A stretch of 64,000 bases of DNA. Origin: Nesterenkonia xinjiangensis. GTDB taxonomy: Bacteria > Actinomycetota > Actinomycetes > Actinomycetales > Micrococcaceae. The translations under genes were made by a program, and so were the position numbers. The DNA lies in NCBI RefSeq assembly GCF_013410745.1, contig NZ_JACCFY010000001.1, positions 1,922,001 through 1,986,000 on the forward strand, given 5' to 3'. The notes beneath the pieces were generated by a model that was not told the origin of the DNA, made no database searches, and saw only the letters and a program-made list of their open reading frames with translations. Positions 8,728 through 16,439 of this stretch are shown here, in pieces (position 1 is the stretch's first letter; every line of letters begins with the position of its first letter).

Positions 8728-9480
8728 CTACAGCCCCGGAGCCCGTCGCCCCCACCAGATGACCAGTGCGCTGACCGCGATCATCGCGACGGCGATGCCG
8801 ACCACGTGGATCATCACGCCGGGGTACCCCGCGATCGGGGCCAGGCCCGGGTCGTGGGGGTCCAGGAACGGATAGGGGTACCAGTACGGGGCGCCGGACT
8901 CCGGGTTCGTGACCAGCGGGCCGCGGACCATCGTGTAGATCGCCCAGACCAGGGGGAAACCCACGACGACCCACAGGGAGCGCCACGGAAGCGCCCGGCG
9001 CCGTGGCCCCAGCAGCAGGTCGGCGAAGAGGAACAGCGGGACCACCAGGTGCAGGACTTCGTTGGACCAGTCCGGCGGCTCGGTGCCCTGCGGCAGCGGC
9101 AGGTGGCGCAGCAGGGTGTTGTAGACCGCGCCGGTGATCAGCGTGCAGCTGGTCACACAGGCCAGCCCGATGGCCAGGGCCGGCGGGTCCTCCCGGATCC
9201 TCCGGCCCTGCAGCAGGTGCCGCAGTCCGGCCCAGATCAGGAACACGGCAGCGGCCGAATTGGACAGGATCGTGAAGTAGCTGAAGAAATTGCCGATCGT
9301 GGTGCCGATGTCGCGCTTCAGCTCGACGGCGGCACTCACGGAGGAATCGAAGTGGGCGATCACCGCCGCTGCGCCCAGCACAGCCACTCCGACGCGCAGC
9401 GCGGCCCAGATCGTCGCGCTGGGAGGCGCGGCCTGATCCCGCGTCGCTGCGCGGGATGGGATCGCTTCAGCCTCGGCCAC
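8728..9480 (-). CDS. Pr6Pr-type integral membrane protein
   Basis: A 250-residue membrane protein with six predicted hydrophobic segments and the motifs FFSYFTILSNSAAA and HLVVPLFLFADLLL. These are characteristic of the actinobacterial Pr6Pr membrane proteins related to the FAR-17a/AIG1 family. Biochemical function is unknown. The GTG at 9480 is preferred over an in-frame ATG 17 codons upstream because AAGGAAG precedes it and the extra residues are low-complexity. A TATGCT -10-like hexamer on the same strand at 9581-9586 could drive it. Confidence 0.75.
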   Translation of the reverse strand: MAEAEAIPSRAATRDQAAPPSATIWAALRVGVAVLGAAAVIAHFDSSVSAAVELKRDIGTTIGNFFSYFTILSNSAAAVFLIWAGLRHLLQGRRIREDPPALAIGLACVTSCTLITGAVYNTLLRHLPLPQGTEPPDWSNEVLHLVVPLFLFADLLLGPRRRALPWRSLWVVVGFPLVWAIYTMVRGPLVTNPESGAPYWYPYPFLDPHDPGLAPIAGYPGVMIHVVGIAVAMIAVSALVIWWGRRAPGL

Positions 9481-9580
9481 GTGGTCGCTTCTTCCTTCTC
9501 TTCGGCTCCCGCCGGTGCCGCCGCCGGGCAAGGGGGCTCGAGGCGGGCACGCGAGTGATCACTTCAGCATTTGTACCGCA

Positions 9581-9586
9581 AGCATA
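9581..9586 (-). promoter_or_regulatory. Candidate -10 element for the Pr6Pr gene
   Basis: Read on the reverse strand the hexamer is TATGCT, with the palindrome GTGATCAC about 20 bases downstream (9555-9562). It lies about 100 bases ahead of the GTG at 9480. No strong -35 is visible. Confidence 0.3.
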
Positions 9587-9661
9587 GGGGAAACGCCATG
9601 GTCGGGATGCTGCACGGCGCGGTCCGCGGCCCCGTGTGGGACGCGGCGTCTCCGCCGTCGC

Positions 9662-10237
9662 TCAGGTGGGGTCGGAGAGGCGGTACTCGAGGATCTGCTG
9701 GCCTGCGGAGTAGCTGCGCGAATGGACGAGCTCGAGGTCCCGCACTCCGAGGCCGTGGGGTGTGAAGCTGCGTCGACCTCCGGCCAAGGTCGGCACGATC
9801 CGCAGCCTCAGCCCGTCGACCTCACCCGCCTCGAACAGGTTCGAGACCAGGCTCAGGCTGCCCCACACCACCACCTCGCCGGAGCTGCGCTCCTTGATCC
9901 GGCGCACGCTCGCGACGCCGTCGCCGCTCTCGATCCTCGCCGGGGCCAGTGAGCCCCATGGTGCTTCCTCCAGACGGGTGGACACCACGTGCTTGGGGCG
10001 AGAGTTGATGATCCCGGCCAGGAGATCCTGCTCCGGGGTGACCTTCGGCCAGTGCCCAGCGAACAGTCGGTAGGTGTTCGCCCCGAGGATGATGGCGTCC
10101 ACGTCCGTCCATCGGGTGACGGTGTCGACGTCGCAGCCTCCGGCGTCCACGGTGGGCGGCACGTGGTCCATGCCCCCGTCGGCGTCCTGGGCGCAGCCGT
10201 CGGCCGACACGATGAGGTCCACGATAAGCCGCCCCAT
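9662..10237 (-). CDS. Dihydrofolate-reductase-like (RibD C-terminal domain) protein
   Basis: A 191-residue single RibD_C/DHFR-fold protein. It shows the N-terminal strand LIVDLIVSADGC, the substrate-loop segment LGANTYRLFAGHWP and the NADPH-site run EVVVWGSLSLVSNL. Stand-alone members are common in actinobacteria and are presumed NAD(P)H-dependent reductases of unknown substrate. The ATG at 10237 overlaps the stop of the SRPBCC gene in a TGATG junction, so it is the third gene of the ArsR-led operon. The open frame extends further upstream, but that part is antisense-like and lacks a start signal. Confidence 0.85.
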   Translation of the reverse strand: MGRLIVDLIVSADGCAQDADGGMDHVPPTVDAGGCDVDTVTRWTDVDAIILGANTYRLFAGHWPKVTPEQDLLAGIINSRPKHVVSTRLEEAPWGSLAPARIESGDGVASVRRIKERSSGEVVVWGSLSLVSNLFEAGEVDGLRLRIVPTLAGGRRSFTPHGLGVRDLELVHSRSYSAGQQILEYRLSDPT

Positions 10238-10731
10238 CAGAGACCCTCTCGAGGCAGGGCCGGTCCGGACGTCTCCTCGAGTGCTCCCAGGTGGACGGCG
10301 AGGATCTCCACGGCCTGCTGCCATCCGTCGTGGACGCCGTCGTCCCCGGGCCGGCCGGCTGTGCCACGCAGGGTGAAGACCATCCTGGTCCTCTCTCCGT
10401 CACCGTCCAGCGTCACGGTCGCCACCGGTGAGGCCCCGGGTGCGGTCTCGGACGAGGCCCAGGTGAACACCAGGCGGGACGGCGGTGCGACCTCCAGGAA
10501 TTCACCTCCGGTGGGATGGGCGGCGCCGGTCGCGTCCTCGATCATCGTGTAGCGATACCGTCCACCGACCCGGAGGTCCACGTGGATCGAGTCCAACGGC
10601 GTGGAGAACCCGGCCGGATGGAACCAGTGGGTGAGATGCTGCGGATCGGTCCAGGCCTGCCAGACCGTGGTCACGGAGGCCTCGAAGGTGCGGGTCAGGG
10701 TGAATTCGGGTGCTTCGGTCTCGTCAGTCAT
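10237..10731 (-). CDS. SRPBCC/AHSA1 domain protein
   Basis: A 164-residue AHSA1-type START-fold protein. It has the signature opening (FEASVTTVWQAWTDPQHLTHWF), VGGRYRYTM in the middle and the amphipathic final helix GWQQAVEILAVHL. These proteins form a hydrophobic cavity and are thought to bind small lipophilic ligands. It is preceded by GGAGGAGAAC and overlaps the ArsR gene by eight bases, which ties its translation to the regulator. ArsR-AHSA1 pairs are frequent in actinobacteria. A second pair with a different layout occurs at 17.9-18.7 kb. Confidence 0.9.
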   Translation of the reverse strand: MTDETEAPEFTLTRTFEASVTTVWQAWTDPQHLTHWFHPAGFSTPLDSIHVDLRVGGRYRYTMIEDATGAAHPTGGEFLEVAPPSRLVFTWASSETAPGASPVATVTLDGDGERTRMVFTLRGTAGRPGDDGVHDGWQQAVEILAVHLGALEETSGPALPREGL

Positions 10732-11059
10732 CGTTCTCCTCCAGGGTGGTCAGGTGGTGCTCGAGCAGGTCGAAGCGCTCACTCCACTCGCGGCGGTGCT
10801 GCTCGACCCATGCGGCAGCGGTGTCCAGCGGCTCTGTGCGCAACGACAGGGTTCGCCATTGCCCGTGGGCCGCGCGTTCGATCAACCCGGCGGTCTCCAG
10901 CACCTTCAGATGCTGGGAGATCGCCGGGGCGCTCATCTCGAAGGCGCCGGCCACCTCGCCGACGGTCGCGGGCCGCGTGGAGAGGCGGGTGAGGATCTGG
11001 CGCCGGGTGGGATCTGCCAGCGCCGAGAAGGTTCTGCTCAGGGGGTCCTTGCCAGCCAA
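10724..11059 (-). CDS. ArsR-family HTH regulator
   Basis: A 111-residue winged-helix repressor with ALADPTRRQILTRL and the recognition helix region MSAPAISQHLKVLETAGLI. No ArsR metal-binding CxC is present, so it is probably one of the non-metal ArsR proteins paired with AHSA1 domains. TTG at 11059 is the start, eight bases after GGAG. The ribosome site lies inside a palindromic operator (11069-11082), which suggests autoregulation of the three-gene operon. Confidence 0.9.
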   Translation of the reverse strand: MAGKDPLSRTFSALADPTRRQILTRLSTRPATVGEVAGAFEMSAPAISQHLKVLETAGLIERAAHGQWRTLSLRTEPLDTAAAWVEQHRREWSERFDLLEHHLTTLEENDD

Positions 11060-11063
11060 TGTA

Positions 11064-11096
11064 GTATCTCCTTAATTAAGGAATATCTTAACTATA
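11064..11096 (-). promoter_or_regulatory. ArsR operon promoter and operator
   Basis: On the reverse strand a TATAGT -10 hexamer (11091-11096) precedes the perfect palindrome TCCTTAATTAAGGA (11069-11082), which overlaps the Shine-Dalgarno. The wider arms are weakly symmetric. A repressor bound here would cover the transcription start. Confidence 0.55.
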
Positions 11097-11164
11097 GCCC
11101 GGGATTCGGTGCCGTCAAGGGTGAGGATCCCGTCAAGCCTCCGAGAGGCCTGCTCCCGCCGGAA

Positions 11165-11431
11165 TCAGATCAGCGTCAGCTCGCGCAGCTTGGCGGCGAC
11201 GTCGTCGTTGCTCGGCTCCACATGGTGGGAGCCGTCCGGGTAGACCACCACCGGGATGTTGGTGCGTCCGGAGATGTCCCGGGCGACGTCGGCGGCGTCC
11301 ACGTCCTGCTCCAGATCGATGTACTCGTAGTCGAGGCCCAGGCCGTCCAGCTGGGCCTTGGTGCGTCGACAGTCGCCGCACCACTGGGCGCCGAACATGC
11401 GGATCTTCGGGGTCGGTTCAGCAGTCGTCAT
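11165..11431 (-). CDS. Glutaredoxin/mycoredoxin-like protein
   Basis: An 88-residue thioredoxin-fold protein with the redox motif WCGDC (residues 17-21) and the cis-proline region TNIPVVVYPDGS. Actinobacterial proteins of this type are annotated as glutaredoxin-family or mycoredoxin-like, and they reduce mixed disulphides with low-molecular-weight thiols such as mycothiol. The CGDC centre differs from the CGYC of characterised mycoredoxin-1, so the exact partner is uncertain. The ATG at 11431 follows GAGAGGAC. The upstream extension of the frame overlaps the opposite YciI gene and is not expected to be coding. Confidence 0.85.
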   Translation of the reverse strand: MTTAEPTPKIRMFGAQWCGDCRRTKAQLDGLGLDYEYIDLEQDVDAADVARDISGRTNIPVVVYPDGSHHVEPSNDDVAAKLRELTLI

Positions 11432-11552
11432 CGTGTCCTCTCGACGTGTCCGGAGCGGAGCGCACCACGCTCTCGCTGGAAGCAACCATCGCGATCGTCG
11501 AAGAATTTCCTCCGCAGCTGTCGATCTGGCACACCCCTGTGCGTCATGATGT

Positions 11553-11580
11553 TGTCGGGCCATACGGTGCGACATCCGTC
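11553..11580 (+). promoter_or_regulatory. Candidate ECF42-type promoter of DGPF module 1
   Basis: TGTCGG (11553-11558), an 18-bp spacer and CGTC (11577-11580) precede the YciI gene by about 60 bases. ECF42 promoters have been described with a TGTCGA -35 and a CGAC or CGTC -10. The spacer is one base longer than at the second module (36999-37025). The site also lies in an inverted repeat (TGTCG...CGACA). Confidence 0.45.
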
Positions 11581-11641
11581 GACCCCGCAGAAGGCTGACC
11601 GCCCGTGTGCGGCGCCCGGGGCCAGAGACTGAGGAGTCACC

Positions 11642-11989
11642 ATGAAATACGCACTGCTGCTGATGGGCCGCACCGACGACGCCGGCTGCGGCGATCACGG
11701 AGGAGCCGACCCGGAGGAGTTCTTCGCCTTCGACAAGGAGATCACCGAGGCCGGCGTCGTCGTCACCTCCTTCGCCCTGGAGGACCCGGAGCACGGGGTG
11801 CGGGTGAGCAGCGACGACGACGGCGCCCGCGTGGTCACCTCAGGTCCCTTCGCCGAGGTCCAGGAGTTCGTCGGCGGAACCTACATCATCGAGGTCGCCG
11901 ACATCGACGAGGCCCTCTCCTGGGCACGCCGCAGCCCCGGCTCGGCACCCGGCGGGCACGTCGAAGTCCGCCCGGTGGCCCCCTACTGA
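11642..11989 (+). CDS. YciI/DGPF-domain protein, partner of ECF42 module 1
   Basis: A 115-residue YCII-related protein of the DGPF group. It has the opening MKYALLLMG, the motif VTSGPFAEVQEFVGG (SGPF replacing the usual DGPF) and a ferredoxin-like ending AGGHVEVRPV with a preceding IDEALSWA helix. In actinobacteria and proteobacteria these proteins are encoded next to ECF42 sigma factors and belong to their regulon, but their chemical role is not established. The sigma factor starts 15 bases downstream, so the two are cotranscribed. Confidence 0.85.
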   Translation: MKYALLLMGRTDDAGCGDHGGADPEEFFAFDKEITEAGVVVTSFALEDPEHGVRVSSDDDGARVVTSGPFAEVQEFVGGTYIIEVADIDEALSWARRSPGSAPGGHVEVRPVAPY

Positions 11990-12004
11990 GCCCTGTGAAT
12001 CCAG

Positions 12005-13315
12005 GTGAGCATCGCACGGGACGCCCCTGGGGGCGCCGCTGAGGATGCCGCGCACCGGGTGATCACCGGCCTCGGCCGGGACGCCCGGGCGCGGATCCTC
12101 TCCGCGCTCGCCCGCCGCTTCGGCGACCTGGACCTGGCCGAGGACATGATGCAGGAGGCGCTCCTCCAGGCCCTCCAGGTGTGGCCCCAGGCAGGAATCC
12201 CGGACTCGCCCGAGGCGTGGCTGATGACCACCGCTCGGCATCGGGGCATCGATGCGCTGCGGCGCCGCAGCGTGCTGAGGCAGAAGCTGCCGCGGCTGCG
12301 CGTGGAGCAGGAGCGCGCCTTGGTGCCGCAGGCCCTGGACGACCCCGCCGCCGTCGTCGGCGACGAGCATGATCTCATCCACGACGACCGGCTGGGACTG
12401 TTCTTCGCCTGCGCGCACCCGCTGCTCAGCCCGGAGGACCGGATCGCGCTGACCCTGCGGTTCCTGGGCGGACTGAGCACCACCGAGGTGGCCCACGCGC
12501 TGCTGCGGCCGGTGCCCACCATGCAGCAGCGCATCGTGCGGGCCAAGCGGCGCATCCGCACGTTGGGCATCGCCTTCGGGGTGCCCCGCCGAGACGATCT
12601 GCCCGAACGCCTGGCCGGGGTCCAGCGCGTCATCTACCTCCTCTACGCGGAGGGCTTCACACGCTCGGAGGGAACCACTCACACCCGCGAGGACCTCACT
12701 GCCGAGGCGGTCCGGCTCGCCCGGGTGCTCCGCGAGCTGATGCCCGGCTCTGCGGAGACCGCCGGACTGCTCGGGCTGCTGCTCCTCACCCAGGCGCGCC
12801 GCCCGGCGCGCACCGACGACGACGGCAGGCCGGTCCCGCTCGCCGAGCAGGACCGGACCCGCTGGGACCGGCAGCTCATCGATGAGGGCATCACTCTGAC
12901 CGAGTCCGCCGTGGCGGCTCCGGGTGCGGGCCCGTACGCCATCCAGGCGGCGATCGCCGCTGTCCACGCTGAGGCCGCCGGCTGGGACACCACCGACTGG
13001 GCTCAGATCGCCGTGCTCTATCAGCTGCTCCAGACCCACGACGACGGCCCTGTGGTGCGTCTGGCCGGTGCGGTCGCCCATGGGCGGGCCCACGGGATGG
13101 ATGCGGGCCTCCGACGGCTCGACGCGCTCGCCGCGGAGCCCGCTCTGGACCGGTTCCGACCCTTCCACATCGCCCGTGCCCTCACCCTGCAGGAGCTCGG
13201 CGAGCCGCACGATGCCGCCGCCGCGTACCGCCGTGCCCTGGAGCTTCCCGGCAACGAAGCCGAGGGGGAGTATCTCGCGGCCGCGCTCGCCGGGCTGGAG
13301 GATCAGCGCGACTGA
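12005..13315 (+). CDS. ECF42-type RNA polymerase sigma factor with C-terminal extension
   Basis: A 436-residue ECF sigma factor. Region 2 is visible near residues 40-80 (GDLDLAEDMMQEALLQALQVW, then WLMTTARHRGIDALRRRS). Region 4 is at about 150-185 (LGGLSTTEVAHALLRPVPTMQQR). A ~230-residue helical C-terminal extension follows (DUF6596/TPR-like, with GPYAIQAAIAAVHAEAAGW). This layout is that of the ECF42 group, in which the extension is needed for activity and no anti-sigma factor is encoded. The adjacent DGPF gene supports the assignment. The GTG start lacks a strong ribosome site, so coupling to the DGPF gene is likely. Confidence 0.88.
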   Translation: MSIARDAPGGAAEDAAHRVITGLGRDARARILSALARRFGDLDLAEDMMQEALLQALQVWPQAGIPDSPEAWLMTTARHRGIDALRRRSVLRQKLPRLRVEQERALVPQALDDPAAVVGDEHDLIHDDRLGLFFACAHPLLSPEDRIALTLRFLGGLSTTEVAHALLRPVPTMQQRIVRAKRRIRTLGIAFGVPRRDDLPERLAGVQRVIYLLYAEGFTRSEGTTHTREDLTAEAVRLARVLRELMPGSAETAGLLGLLLLTQARRPARTDDDGRPVPLAEQDRTRWDRQLIDEGITLTESAVAAPGAGPYAIQAAIAAVHAEAAGWDTTDWAQIAVLYQLLQTHDDGPVVRLAGAVAHGRAHGMDAGLRRLDALAAEPALDRFRPFHIARALTLQELGEPHDAAAAYRRALELPGNEAEGEYLAAALAGLEDQRD

Positions 13316-13402
13316 GGGTCCGACCTCAGGGGCTGCAGCACCTGCGACGTCTGCTGACGCGCATTCGCGCAGGGGAGTGGAATCCATTACGCTCGTGCGA
13401 GT

Positions 13403-13417
13403 TGAGAATTATTCGCA
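13403..13417. promoter_or_regulatory. Fur/Zur-like 7-1-7 box before the FecCD-type importer
   Basis: TGAGAAT-T-ATTCGCA is a 7-1-7 inverted repeat with one mismatch, the geometry used by Fur and Zur repressors. It lies 14 bases upstream of the importer's first gene. The half-site TGAGAAT recurs in the second box at 26823. The metal (iron or zinc) cannot be decided from the site. Confidence 0.5.
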
Positions 13418-13430
13418 TTAGAGGGGTGCC

Positions 13431-14609
13431 ATGCGATCTGGAGCCGATGCCGCCGTCCACAGGCCACCGCCCCGCACAGATGCCAGTACCAGGCCGGGGA
13501 GCCTGACCGTCCCGATCCCCGCACCGGGTGCGACCCCAGAGCACACGGACCCCCGTGGCTCGACGCCGTCACCCAGGTCCTGGAGGATCGGGCTGCTCGC
13601 CACCGGGCTGCTGCTGATCCTCGCCTTCTCCGTCCTGGTCGCCATCGGGCTGGGTTCGGCCGTCGTGCCCCCGCAGGACACCGCGCGCTACCTGTGGACC
13701 GCCGTCGTCGGCGGCACCATCACCCCGGAGGAGCTCACGCGGTACCAGATCGTCTGGAACATCCGCGCGCCACGGGTCCTGCTCGCCGCCGTGGTCGGCG
13801 CCGGCCTGGCCACCGTGGGCGCCGCCATCCAGGCACTGGTCCGCAACCCGCTGGCGGACCCCTACATCCTCGGGGTCTCCTCCGGCGCGTCCGTGGGAGC
13901 GGTGACGGTCTCACTGTTCGGAGCGCTGTCCCTCCTGGGCATCTACGCGGTATCCGTCGGAGCCTTCCTCGGGGCGCTGGGTGCGACCCTGCTGGTCTAC
14001 GCCATCGCACACAGCCGGTCCGGCATCACTCCGCTGAAGCTGGTGCTCACCGGAGTGGCGCTCTCCTTCGGCTTCCAGGCGATCATGAGCGTGCTGATCT
14101 ACTTCGCGCCCAGCGCCGAGGCCACCTCCATGGTCCTGTTCTGGACGATGGGCTCCTTCGGCGCGGCCACCTGGGGCGGGCTTCCCCTCGTGGTGGTCGT
14201 GGTCGGACTCGGAATCCTGGTGCTGCGTCGGTCCAGCCGCGCCCTCGACGTCATGTCCCTCGGAGACGAGTCCGCGGCCTCCCTCGGGGTGGACACCGCG
14301 CGGACACGCCGGCTGCTCTTCGCCGTCACCGCGGTGATGACCGGAGCGATGGTGGCCCTCAGCGGGGCCATCGGATTCGTCGGCCTGGTGATCCCGCACA
14401 TCACCCGGATGATCATCGGCGCCTCCCACACCCGGCTGCTGCTGATCTCCCCGCTGATCGGCAGCATCTTGATGGTCTGGGTGGACCTGCTCGCCCGCAC
14501 CGTCGTCGCCCCGCGGGAGCTGCCTCTGGGCGCCCTGACCGCGCTGATCGGGGTCCCGGTGTTCATCCTCCTGATGCGCCGGCGCGGCTACGTCTTCGGA
14601 GGCCGCTGA
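13431..14609 (+). CDS. FecCD-family ABC transporter permease
   Basis: A 392-residue permease of the BtuC/FecCD family for metal-chelate or cobalamin uptake, with a ~50-residue polar N-terminal extension followed by about nine or ten membrane helices. Diagnostic segments are RAPRVLLAAVVGAGLATVGA, the coupling-loop region NPLADPYILGVSSGAS and GAIGFVGLVIPHITRM near the end. AGAGGGG precedes the ATG at 13431. It forms an operon with the downstream ATPase (TGATG overlap), binding lipoprotein and MFS gene, behind a Fur/Zur-like box. Metal-dependent repression is therefore inferred. Confidence 0.93.
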   Translation: MRSGADAAVHRPPPRTDASTRPGSLTVPIPAPGATPEHTDPRGSTPSPRSWRIGLLATGLLLILAFSVLVAIGLGSAVVPPQDTARYLWTAVVGGTITPEELTRYQIVWNIRAPRVLLAAVVGAGLATVGAAIQALVRNPLADPYILGVSSGASVGAVTVSLFGALSLLGIYAVSVGAFLGALGATLLVYAIAHSRSGITPLKLVLTGVALSFGFQAIMSVLIYFAPSAEATSMVLFWTMGSFGAATWGGLPLVVVVVGLGILVLRRSSRALDVMSLGDESAASLGVDTARTRRLLFAVTAVMTGAMVALSGAIGFVGLVIPHITRMIIGASHTRLLLISPLIGSILMVWVDLLARTVVAPRELPLGALTALIGVPVFILLMRRRGYVFGGR

Positions 14610-15403
14610 TGGAGATCACCTTCGACGACGTCACCGTGGACATCGGCGGCGCCCGGCTGCTGGACGCCCTGCAGCTGAGCGCCGGCTCCGGAGAGGTCCT
14701 GGGCCTGATCGGGCCGAACGGCTCCGGAAAGTCCACCGCGCTGCGCTGCGTCTACCGCGCGTTGAAGCCCAGCTCAGGAGCAGTCCTGGCGGGGGAGCGG
14801 GATGTGCGAGCCGTCTCCATCCGGGAGACCGCCCAGCAGATCGCGGCCCTCACCCAGGAGGGTTCCGCGGACTTCGACTTCACCGTCGAGGAGGTCATCG
14901 CCTTCGGCCGGGCCCCGCACAAACGCGGCAACGAGCCGCTGACCACCCGCGAGCAGGCGATGTGTGCGGAGGCCATGAGGCGGGTCGACGTCGCCCATCT
15001 GGCCGGGCGCGGAATCCTCGCCCTCTCCGGTGGGGAGCGTCAACGGGTGCTCATCGCCCGCGCCCTGGTGCAGCAGCCGCGGGTGCTCATCCTCGATGAG
15101 CCCACCAACCACCTCGACATCCGCCATCAGGTGGAGCTGCTCTCCATGGTGCGGGCCGCCGGGCTCACGGTCCTGGTGGTCCTCCACGATCTCAATCTCG
15201 CCGCGGCGGTCTGCCACCGGCTCGGAGTGCTGCACGAGGGGCGTCTGGTCACCTCCGGAACACCCGAGGAGGTGCTGACCCCGGAGCTGCTGGCACGGGT
15301 GTTCGGCGTCGAGGCGACCGTGGTGGCCCATCCGCTGACCGGAGCCCCGCAGGTGCTCTTCTCGCTGACCACTCCTCACCCCGCCAAGGAAAGGACCACC
15401 TGA
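14609..15403 (+). CDS. FecE/BtuD-type ABC transporter ATP-binding protein
   Basis: A 264-residue ATPase that powers the FecCD-type importer. It has Walker A (GPNGSGKST, residues 35-43), the ABC signature (LSGGERQR), Walker B (VLILDEPTNHLD) and the switch histidine (VVLHDLNLA). The ATG at 14609 overlaps the permease stop. The same frame is open far upstream through the permease gene, but that part is a non-coding shadow. It works with the lipoprotein whose gene starts one base after its stop. Confidence 0.95.
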   Translation: MEITFDDVTVDIGGARLLDALQLSAGSGEVLGLIGPNGSGKSTALRCVYRALKPSSGAVLAGERDVRAVSIRETAQQIAALTQEGSADFDFTVEEVIAFGRAPHKRGNEPLTTREQAMCAEAMRRVDVAHLAGRGILALSGGERQRVLIARALVQQPRVLILDEPTNHLDIRHQVELLSMVRAAGLTVLVVLHDLNLAAAVCHRLGVLHEGRLVTSGTPEEVLTPELLARVFGVEATVVAHPLTGAPQVLFSLTTPHPAKERTT

Positions 15404-15404
15404 G

Positions 15405-16433
15405 ATGAACCCCCACCCACACCATGCCGCTCCGCCCACCCTGCGGCGCAGCGGCACCGCGGCGGCCTGTGCCGGGATGCTGCTGCTGACCGCCTGCGGC
15501 GCCACCGTGGAGGCGGAGGACGGCGATGCCGACGTGCAGACGACCACCGTGGACAGATGCGGGGAGGCCGTGGAGTACACCACTCCGCAGCGCGCCGTGG
15601 TCTACGAAGGCGGCAGTGCCGACAAGCTCTTCGCCCTGGGCCTGGTCGACCACGTCCACGGCTACGTGATGCCCCCGGCCAATCCGCCGGTGGAGGAGTC
15701 CCCCTGGGCCGAGGACTACGCCGCCGTCGAGTTCCTCTCCGACGACCTTCTCAACCGTGAGCTGGTGGTGGACGAGAACGCCGACCTCGTCGTCGCCGGA
15801 TGGAACTCCGGCTTCTCCGATGACCGGGGGATCACCCCGGAGATCCTCGACGGCCTGGGGATCCAGAGCTTCATGCACGCAGAATCCTGCTTCAACTACC
15901 CCGGCCACGCCGAGCAGCACGCCCCCTTCGAAGGGCTCTACACGGACCTGGAGAGGCTGGGGCAGATCTTCGCCGTGGAGGACCGGGCCACCGAGCTGGT
16001 CGCTGAGTACCGAGACCGTGAGGAGGCCGTCCGGGACGCTGCGCCGGAGGGAGACCCCGTGCCGGTCTTCCTCTACGACTTCGGCACCGACCAGCCCTTC
16101 ACCGCAGCCAACCAGGTGCCTCCCCATGAGATCATCGACATCGCCGGTGGGGAGAACATCTTCGGCGAGGTCGACGCTCGGTGGACCGAGGCCAGCTGGG
16201 AGGCCGTCGTCGAAGGCGAGCCGGAGGTGATCATCATCCTGGAGTACGGGGATCAGCCCGCCGAGGACAAGATCGAGTTCCTGAAACAGAACCCGACGAC
16301 GGCCAACCTGCCGGCCGTCCAGGCCGACGAGTTCTACATCATGGACTACAACGAGGCGATCTCCGGACCACGGAACATCGATGGCCTGGAGAGTTTCGCG
16401 GAGTACCTGAAGGACTACGTGGAGCGACGCTGA
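15405..16433 (+). CDS. Metal-chelate-type ABC transporter substrate-binding lipoprotein
   Basis: A 342-residue class III (TroA/FhuD-like) binding protein, anchored by a lipobox (LLTAC, Cys31). It shows the helical-backbone fold pattern with ELVVDENADLVVAGW in the first lobe and DIAGGENIFGEV with WEAVVEGEPEVIIILEYG in the second, as in siderophore, haem or cobalamin receptors. It has no His-rich zinc loop. Its gene is sandwiched between the ATPase and an MFS transporter in the same operon. The ligand is not identifiable, but the neighbouring Fur/Zur box suggests an iron or zinc complex. Confidence 0.9.
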   Translation: MNPHPHHAAPPTLRRSGTAAACAGMLLLTACGATVEAEDGDADVQTTTVDRCGEAVEYTTPQRAVVYEGGSADKLFALGLVDHVHGYVMPPANPPVEESPWAEDYAAVEFLSDDLLNRELVVDENADLVVAGWNSGFSDDRGITPEILDGLGIQSFMHAESCFNYPGHAEQHAPFEGLYTDLERLGQIFAVEDRATELVAEYRDREEAVRDAAPEGDPVPVFLYDFGTDQPFTAANQVPPHEIIDIAGGENIFGEVDARWTEASWEAVVEGEPEVIIILEYGDQPAEDKIEFLKQNPTTANLPAVQADEFYIMDYNEAISGPRNIDGLESFAEYLKDYVERR

Positions 16434-16439
16434 GCGCCG

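Noticed and set aside
8299-9558. A 419-residue forward frame overlapping TctAB and the Pr6Pr gene
   Set aside because: It is out of frame with TctAB and antisense to the membrane protein, with a composition typical of shadow frames (Arg, Gly, His).
13694-14608. Upstream part of a long forward frame continuing into the FecE-like ATPase
   Set aside because: It lies in another frame of the FecCD permease gene; the ATPase clearly starts at the ATG at 14609.
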